Part shown: one piece after another, positions 57,416 to 64,000 of the stretch
Layout: each line of letters starts with the position of its first letter
Position numbering within the stretch: position 1 is the stretch's first letter
Assembly: GCA_036873755.1 (NCBI GenBank)
Contig: JAVTVY010006821.1
Coordinates: forward strand, 1-64,000
DNA from: Hanleya hanleyi
Lineage: Eukaryota; Mollusca; Polyplacophora; Lepidopleurida; Hanleyidae
Reading direction: 5' to 3'
DNA: 64,000 bases
Notes under the pieces: generated by a model
What the model was told of the DNA's origin: nothing
The model's database searches: none
Seen by the model: only the letters and a program-made list of their open reading frames with translations
Made by a program: the position numbers and the translations under genes

Positions 57416-58560
57416 GTAATCTGGCATACTAAACAGGCAAATAGAATGTCTGAGAAGTCAGAACACAAAATGATATACATGGTTACATGTAGTTAATCTA
57501 GCACACTAAATAGGGAAATAGAAGGTCCGAGAAGTCATAACACAAAAACGACATACTGAATGGAGAAATAGGCCAGAGCTGTCAGAACACATAGTTGACA
57601 TTCATGACCAAGGATACTAGAGCTGAAACGAATGACAAATTTTGGCATTCGAAGCTTCAACCGTACTATTAGAATAGTATTCCAACTTTCATTTGCAAAC
57701 CTGGAACACCAGGCGGCGCAGTAGTAGATTCGTCGACTAACATTGGCAGGTAAGCAGGAGTGTAGCTTCCTGTGTTATTTCATTTAATTACCAGAAATAA
57801 AAGATATACCAATGAAGTGTAATGATGGTCAAACCAGCCGTTATTCTCGAAGAATTAATTGGTGAAATTGATCACCAGTTGTGAGCAACAACATTGCCTT
57901 GTGCAGCATACAAAAAATTACAAATGCTAGATCAATACTGTACGGCTAGTATCTGTAATGAGTACAGGTATCTTTTGGCAGCCTTATTGTGCCGATTAAG
58001 CGATGGAATATTCAATTTCAGTCAGGGGAGAGAGAGGAGTATGCCATAAATGAGAAACTTTTGTTTTCTGCCTTGAACCATGCGCAGAATGAGATCACGC
58101 TGTCTGGGGTCGTCTAAAAATTTCAGTAGCATAATCGAGAATTCAAGATTGATGATGTTGCTGTAACTTTCACCTAATTTCAATGTTGTGCAGCATTATT
58201 TATTATAGTTTATTAGTGTATCAGGTAATTGAAAATTAATGCAAAAATATTGCTAGCCATTTTAACAATGCCCTAGACCATGCATGTCGCAATGTTAAGG
58301 GCTCATCTCATATATTCGAATGTCATTTTTATACTGTTAAATATTTGGAATTTTAACATACTGCGAATGTATTCGACTATTCGTTTCAGCTCTAAAGGAT
58401 ACTGAACAGGATATAGAAATGTCTGAGTAGTCGGAACACAGAGATGGCTTACATTGCCTCATGAAGTTCACTGGGCATACTTAATGGAGAAATAGGTCAG
58501 AGCAATCAGAACACAAAGCTGACATTCATGGCCATCTGCAGGTGATCTAGATGAGTACAA
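57362..58560. repeat. Exon 14 tail copied in tandem into intron 14
   Basis: About six copies of a 75-80 bp unit (ATAGAATGTCTGAGAAGTCA, GAACACAAA, GACATTCATGGCCA, ATGCAGGTAATCT, AATGGAGAA) run from the end of exon 14 through 57600, then resume at 58403-58560 after a hAT insertion. Copy 1 is coding. The later copies have lost the reading frame, but the last keeps CTGCAGGTGATCT. Confidence 0.85.
57610..58402. mobile_element. hAT-type element, 777 bp, exact 8-bp target duplication
   Basis: TAGAGCTGAAACGAA opens the element at 57618 and its complement closes it at 58394. AAGGATAC is present on both sides (57610-57617, 58395-58402). An 8-bp duplication with this terminus is typical of hAT transposons. 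Subterminal ATTCGAAG/TATTCGA words recur. Noncoding interior. Confidence 0.88.
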
Positions 58561-58839
58561 TGGGCCTGTGACTTGTACTTGCTTTGTGTTTTATATATAC
58601 TTCTGATCCTGCCCACAGCATCACTACGGAGTTGGTATATTCCAGGAGCTTACATCATTTTACACTTATTGGACCCTCTCCCTCAGGATATGAAGGATGC
58701 ACAATTTTGATCTTGGCATTGTAGTGGTTGTCGTTGTGACTGAAATTATTTACAATGGAGGAGATGTCTAACTATTTAGGCTAGATTATATGAAATGAAT
58801 ATTTGGCCAGTGTCTTCAGTTTAGTCCTCAATTTTTCAG

Positions 58840-58978
58840 CATGATGCATTCAGCATGAAGGATTGGCAAGATGGTCTTCGTGCTCTCCTTCCCAACATCA
58901 ATATCAGTTTTGGAGCACCGCAAGCTCCCAACTCCCTACAGAACCCTTCAACACAGCATCAAGCACAAACACAGAAAA
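58840..58978 (+). CDS. CNOT4: CNOT4 coding exon 15
   Basis: Acceptor CAATTTTTCAG. DWQDGLRALLPNINISFGAP followed by Gln/Ser-rich sequence; the DWQDGLRALLPN(I/V)N motif is known from animal CNOT4 isoforms with the long C-terminus. Donor GTAAGT, phase 1. Confidence 0.88.
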
Positions 58979-61839
58979 GTAAGTCGGCGAAGGTGGTCGC
59001 AGGTTTTACAGCTGTTACTCACAGTTAGGCTGAACTTAAATTCGCTCACACTTGCATGATTTGTCACATGTTACTTCAACTTAGTCACTATGGTCACCTT
59101 TGAATACTTCGTTTGAACTGTGGTAGAAGTACTTTTTGTCCTGCAACTTGCTTTTTTAGATAACTCTGCTTTAACTGTATTACAAAGTAATATTCAACAG
59201 GCAGTGAGGTATGATTTGGTGGAATGGACGAAAATAGTGTTAAGCACAAGTGATTTGATTCCATACATGTTTTCACCCCTTTGCTAGAATTGTCCTTGGT
59301 GTGTTGTCATCATCATGTACATATGACCTATATCCGTTTTCTCAGCACGACCATATCTCAAGAACGACTACGTCTAGGCTCATTGAATCAACATCACACA
59401 TGTGGTCAGAGAGCAGATTCTTGCGAAGTAAATCTATGGGAATCCAAAGCTAACGTTTCTATACAGTTTGCTAAGATTTTACGGGAATCTGTTGGATTGT
59501 CATGAATTATTTTGCAGAAGTTCTGACAGGAATTCCTGAAATTCTAACGAAAATTGACAAAATTGACCTATATTTTTCAGGTCACAGGCCCTCTTTTCAC
59601 AAAGTCGTCAGGTGAAAGTACACGTGTCCCTTGTTCTTGAGCTGAAATTTGGAGAGAGTCCCTTGCTAGACCATAATTGAAAGTCATGATATAAAGCACA
59701 CCAACATATACGAAAGTTTGTGGACGAGTGCCCTATTTGCATAGCCTCACTGCCGAGGGGTACTCCTGATATTGCTTTGTTCATGTTGTTGTCTATTCTT
59801 GATCAATTGGAAATGCGAGTCAGTCTTGTTAATACCATCTTCTATTGGGCAGACAAGAAACTGAACCCTGTTTCTTCTGAACTTGAATTAAGTAGAACTT
59901 TGCTTGGGAAAAGCTACAGCCAATACTTGATTGAAGCATGGAAACAAACACTAACTGAAGCTTAACAGACCTTGCGTTTTGAGGGGCGGGATCGTTACCA
60001 CTCCCTATTGCGTGCCTAAAACTCATCCCCAGCGCGCGATTCATAGCACGCCTCATTCCGATCGTTTAATTTCCTTTCCTATTGAAAAATGCAACGAATA
60101 TCTATCAATTGCGCGCTGAGAAGGAGGATATCCTTCTCACTTTGAATCTGACCAGGGTGCGGCCATGATTTGCAGAATGGCATCATGGGATTTTTTACCG
60201 GAAGTTGGAAAGCCGAAATCCCGCGAGATCCGACATTACTGCGACGTTCCATTATGGCAGATAGAGAAAACTGTGTGAATCTGTCAACATTTCTCGCTTG
60301 GAACGTCGATGCCATCGGTTATATAACGAATCATTTCAAGTTTATAGCTTCCTAATGTTGAAAACTTGTTAAACCCCATTGCCATTATTGCTGGTACGAT
60401 CGAACTGCCTTCTCCGTCCCATTCGACTTTCTCACAAATAGCTGACAGTTAGGCATGTCGATATCCAAATATTTATTAAAAATAGAAATCACTCCCCTCA
60501 GTAAGTCTGAGAGAGCTATTTGCTGCCCTATGTCACTTCCCTTGGCGACTTCAAGGGAGTGATTTGCTACTCGCCTGCTTTTTTCAAACGTCAAGGTCTG
60601 GCTTAACAAGAAATATATACTGCAACCATTCAAATTATTACCTCCTGAAGCGATAACACTCTATTTCCTGGCTTAGTCAACTGACATCATCTCCTAAAGT
60701 TCAATATGCCCTGGGTAGCGAAGTATACTAAACTGGACCTGGAACTTCCTTTAGACCAAAGTACGGAGCCTCCTATGCTCCTAAGAGCTACTCCAAATCA
60801 TACATAGTTGCTCCAATCTTGGTTTTTCACTTCTAAGTGGAGAGCCCTCAACAAAATGTGTTTTAGCTACATTAAGTTGCGCAATCAAGAGACTTACACT
60901 ATTACATCACCAAATAAGAAATGAGAACTTAAAAGTGAACCTCTTTTATTCGCAATAGCAGAAAAATATATTTTTAACCTTTTATGCATGTCATTAGCCG
61001 TGTTGAAATTGCTAAAGCTGCTTCTTATCATCTTGTCTGTTGACATTTGTAAGCTGTGCGATATCTCCAGTTACAGGTCATGGATGAGTACCAAACTTTG
61101 GTTCTTCTTGTCCATGAGGTGGCTAGATCCCTATTAATTTTGAGGTCAAAAGGTCAAGGTCACCGTTGCCCAAAGATCGGGAAATGATTGAAAACTGATA
61201 CATCAGTCCAGTTTGTGATGCCATTTGAGGTATACCTCCAACTCGTGACCCAGGAGAAGATTATTGATTCTAATGTCTGCCTGTTGATCTGTCTGTCAAT
61301 CTCCGGTAATAATTAGTACCAACTGTGGGCATTCCTTACACATGGCAAGGATAACCCCATATCCACTTGCAGGTCAAAGGTCAAGGGTGCTGTACCCCCA
61401 AAATCAGAAAATCATTGCGAATTGTTATGTCAGTGGCATGCCTCAAGGATACATTCAGGGATGTGAATTATGATAAATTTTCAAGTATATCTCCAATCAA
61501 AGGCGAAAAAAAGAAAACCTATTGATTTTAAGTTTTCAGTCCCTCTGTCTGTTAACTTTTGACATCTCTACAATATCTCCAGTTCCAGATTATGGGATTG
61601 ATACCAGGAAGAACCAGTGTCCATATTTATAAGCATCAAAATTGTGTATAGATCTGTAAGTCCATACAAAATATTCAAGAAAATGATACTTGGAGATATA
61701 TTTAGCTCACTTTAATAGTTGTATCAGTGATCATTGGTAAAATTGATCAGTGAAATAGTATATCAGCCACGGGACGCGACCCAGACGAGTAGAATTTTGA
61801 GATTTTAGAAAGGTGATTCTGTGTTTCTGTATGTAACAG
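58979..61839. other. CNOT4 intron 15; AGGTCA-rich diverged repeats
   Basis: No gene is supported. From about 61040 to 61660 three diverged copies of a 230-270 bp unit occur (words ATCTCCAGTT, GAGTACCAA/TAGTACCAA, AGGTCAAAGGTCAAGG). A compact higher-GC patch at 59990-60340 has a short open frame with no known resemblance. Confidence 0.45.
61143..61162 (+). promoter_or_regulatory. Clustered AGGTCA half-sites in a repeat
   Basis: Three AGGTCA half-sites (61143, 61151, 61157) with spacings 2 and 0; a second pair at 61371-61383 has spacing 1. Direct repeats of this hexamer are nuclear-receptor sites in animals. Here they are part of an intronic repeat, so function is only a possibility. Confidence 0.35.
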
Positions 61840-61926
61840 ATTGGCCTGTTGGCAACACACAGCAATCCGATCTGTCTTGGATGGCTCACGATCCTGCTAT
61901 TGTTACTTCAGGGACAATCCCAGATA
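61840..61926 (+). CDS. CNOT4: CNOT4 coding exon 16
   Basis: Acceptor CTGTATGTAACAG. NWPVGNTQQSDLSWMAHDPA and IVTSGTIPD; phases 1 in and 1 out agree with neighbours. Donor GTGAGT. Confidence 0.82.
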
Positions 61927-63109
61927 GTGAGTAGTGTGATCTTTAACTGTCCTACCCTACCAGAGATGCCTATTATGTGTTGTTAACTGCCACCCCCAGC
62001 ACTTTGAAACTCAAATATTCTTGGTTCTCCAATCACATTATGCTTGCGTATGTTGATCTTGCTGTTGTTCACCATTCTGACCTTTATAACCACATTTTTT
62101 TCAGGACTGCACAAATTGCTTGCATGAGAATTGCATTCACACACTCTTGTGTATTCGCTTTCACTGTTCCAAGTAACCAATTATTTTCACTCACTCCGAA
62201 ACATCCTTGTCTGTCAGTGTGATTCAGTTAAAGCGAGATTCAAATAAAAACTATTTATTTTGAGGTCAAGATCACTGCATTCCAAAACTGAATCTACATG
62301 TATCTGTAATTCACGATTGTGTCTTGAGTGCTGATCACTTGTCCAAACTTCATAGGTGTGTTGTCCATGTGATTCCAAAGAAGTCTGTGGAATTTAGATT
62401 AACACTAGTCAATGGTCCAAATTACACCACCCCATAACTGAATTTAATCTTGTTACAATCTCCACAATATTTTGTTAAGTGCAATCCAAAGTCCTCCAGC
62501 AAGTAGCTCTCTGAAGTTCAAATTATAGAACAATTGGTAAACTGGAACTTTGTCTTCTTTCAATTTGACCTATTTTAATGTATTCTGAGCCGTCTTGGCC
62601 TATGTGTCTATTTGGGAACAGACGCAGTTGGTTTTGGTGAGAAAATATCCACCAGAGATGAATGACTTGAACTGATGCCTGAAGTAACACAGAAACACAG
62701 TTTAGAAATACTCAATTGGTGGGAGATTCTTGAGTTCAAAGACTCTTGTTTTTAAATTGGGATGATTTCTGGGGGGGGGGGGAGGGAGGAGTCTGTTGTT
62801 TTCAGTTTGTTCCATTTTTTTTATAAACTGAGCAATAAACAAAGTTCATTTAGGGATAGTTTAATGGATCCACCATTTGCTTATTGGGTGTGACACAGAG
62901 CTAATATTGGTTGGTTGGCATTTAACAGAAAAATGCCATTCGTGTTTCCTTCGGAGGTGTACAGTTCCTGATGTAACAGATTCCAGATTTGCAGCAATAT
63001 TAAATTGGAGATTTGTGAATTTCTGAACTCACTGCTGCCAAGAGTTCCTTTGACTTGAATGTGTGTATTCCTCTGGTTTATAACTGAACCTATTCACACT
63101 GTTTTCCAG

Positions 63110-63214
63110 AAAGCCCTCCCCATTGGATGAAATCTATACATCACCTGACAGATTATGAGGGTCCGTCAACAAACAACCACAGACTTCCATTTGTCCAACA
63201 GTTTCCTTTTGGAG
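63110..63214 (+). CDS. CNOT4: CNOT4 coding exon 17, last seen
   Basis: Acceptor CTGTTTTCCAG. SPPHWMKSIHHLTDYEGPST then LPFVQQFPFG; PPHW-x-KS-x2-(H/Q)LT resembles the long C-terminus of animal CNOT4. Donor GTAATG, phase 1, so at least one more exon is needed. Confidence 0.82.
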
Positions 63215-63430
63215 GTAATGTCTCAAATTGGTTCTCCTACTTCTGCCAAGAAGGAATTCCATGTGCTTATCAAATCTTAATAAAAACAAATTTTACTAGA
63301 ATTAGGGAGCGAAACAGGAAAGTTTTTTTTTTAACTGAACATACATTTTATCATCATAGTTTGCCTCATTTATGCAGAATTAATGCTTTCTTGAAACACA
63401 TTTGACAACTGCCTCCACCACTTACTGTCT

Positions 63431-63850
63431 CACATTATGACAAAACGGGATTTTTTCGGCAATATATCCGAACCAATTTCTCTCAGAGCACTGAAATTTT
63501 GTACATCATCTGAACATTATTTGTGCATTTTTATCCTGAACTTTCATGAAAATCCATAACGGGGGTCAAATTCACCAAAATGAATTTCGCCCTGACAATT
63601 TTGCATGTTAAATTATGATGTCATAGTGGCCAGTCCCAATGTTACAACATGACAAGCCTAGCGTCATTGTGCCTTGAAAATAACCTGCGAGGATATTGGA
63701 GATTTTCTTTGATTCTGAATAGATTTCTTTGAAATTTCAGATTAAAAATGCACAAATTACATATAGATACATGTACTGTGAGGAATTTCACTTCTCTGAG
63801 AAAACTCGACACCGATATCAGGCCGAAAATCCTGTTCTGTCATAATGTGG
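63431..63850. mobile_element. 420-bp TIR element at right edge
   Basis: CACATTATGACAAAACGGGA at the left and the complement of CACATTATGACAGAACAGGA at the right form the ends, continuing through TTTTCGGC. The left end also resembles 33172-33215, so this is a family. Noncoding interior. Confidence 0.75.
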
Positions 63851-64000
63851 AATTACGGAAATGTCCATCCATCTCCGGTGTTGTGAAAGTAAAATATCAA
63901 TAACCAAGGCTCTTGATATAGTGAACTTTGCATGAAGGTGGATAGAAGTCAATAACTGTATTAAAGAGTTGTCCAAATATTGTTGATGAGGATACTTTAC

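Larger units (their letters stand above)
40178..64000 (+). other. CNOT4: CNOT4 gene, CCR4-NOT E3 ubiquitin ligase, 3' end beyond window
   Basis: Seventeen coding exons join in phase for 744 codons: 40223-40255, 41564-41632, 42077-42142, 42412-42458, 47502-47591, 50384-50531, 51160-51324, 51697-51764, 52155-52256, 53230-53544, 53975-54234, 54343-54465, 55727-56011, 57285-57415, 58840-58978, 61840-61926, 63110-63214. CNOT4/Not4 is the RING E3 ligase of the CCR4-NOT mRNA-decay complex. Domains in order: C4C4 RING (Cys 12,15,29,31,36,39,51,54), a charged helix (about 72-101), an RRM (about 104-190), a CCCH finger (Cys194, Cys203, Cys208, His212), then a Pro/Gln/Ser-rich tail with the conserved TDWQAAFGF and FDPWDESSKALADLMEKE motifs. 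All ligands are intact. Exon 17 ends at a donor with phase 1, so the stop codon lies to the right or was missed. Confidence 0.94.

Noticed and set aside
59720..59965. 81-codon frame with an ECPIC-like start
   Set aside because: Too few cysteines for a RING and it lies inside CNOT4 intron 15 without splice sites.

Overview
This is a piece of an animal nuclear genome: introns with GT-AG junctions, 38-40% GC by eye, no operons, and dense transposable elements. Three conserved animal genes can be reconstructed exon by exon from splice sites, reading phase and family resemblance. Two copies of a tRNA-Leu-headed SINE with a conserved 3' core resembling the Nin-type SINE core, tyrosine-recombinase (DIRS/Ngaro-type) retroelement remains, many TIR elements and frequent short tacatgta motifs suggest a lophotrochozoan, most likely a mollusc and perhaps a bivalve. 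The species cannot be fixed from sequence alone.

Layout. 1-9.4 kb: repeats, namely a broken gag-like retroelement ORF on the minus strand, a GC-rich tandem repeat, a LINE fragment and a 1.2-kb minisatellite. 9.4-21.4 kb, plus strand: RSPH14 (radial spoke head 14 homolog, an armadillo-repeat ciliary protein), 10 coding exons, 340 aa, complete. Its intron 5 carries a 3.8-kb TIR-bounded block that contains a decayed tyrosine-recombinase retrotransposon, itself split by a SINE. 21.4-25.1 kb, minus strand: SCNM1 (minor-spliceosome zinc-finger protein), five coding exons found, first coding exon not located. RSPH14 and SCNM1 converge tail to tail on one palindromic AATAAAATTTTATT that gives a poly(A) signal on each strand. 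25.1-40.2 kb: 15 kb without a recognised gene, filled with inverted-repeat elements, a 156-bp tandem repeat and an endonuclease-domain fragment. 40.2-64 kb, plus strand: CNOT4 (E3 ubiquitin ligase of the CCR4-NOT complex), 17 coding exons (744 codons), open at the right edge of the window.

The three genes do not form a pathway. RSPH14 serves motile cilia, SCNM1 serves U12-type splicing, and CNOT4 serves mRNA decay and ubiquitination. The CNOT4 introns are the most unusual part: a fold-back element with long arms, two elements with CAGGGGT termini and 5-bp target duplications, a TTAA-flanked element nested in one of them, and an exon-14 end that has been copied in tandem into the next intron.

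I found no clearly undescribed multi-gene system. The best novel leads are the shared bidirectional poly(A) palindrome, the nested elements with exact target duplications, the duplicated exon tail, and a Crypton-like fragment inside a small TIR element.
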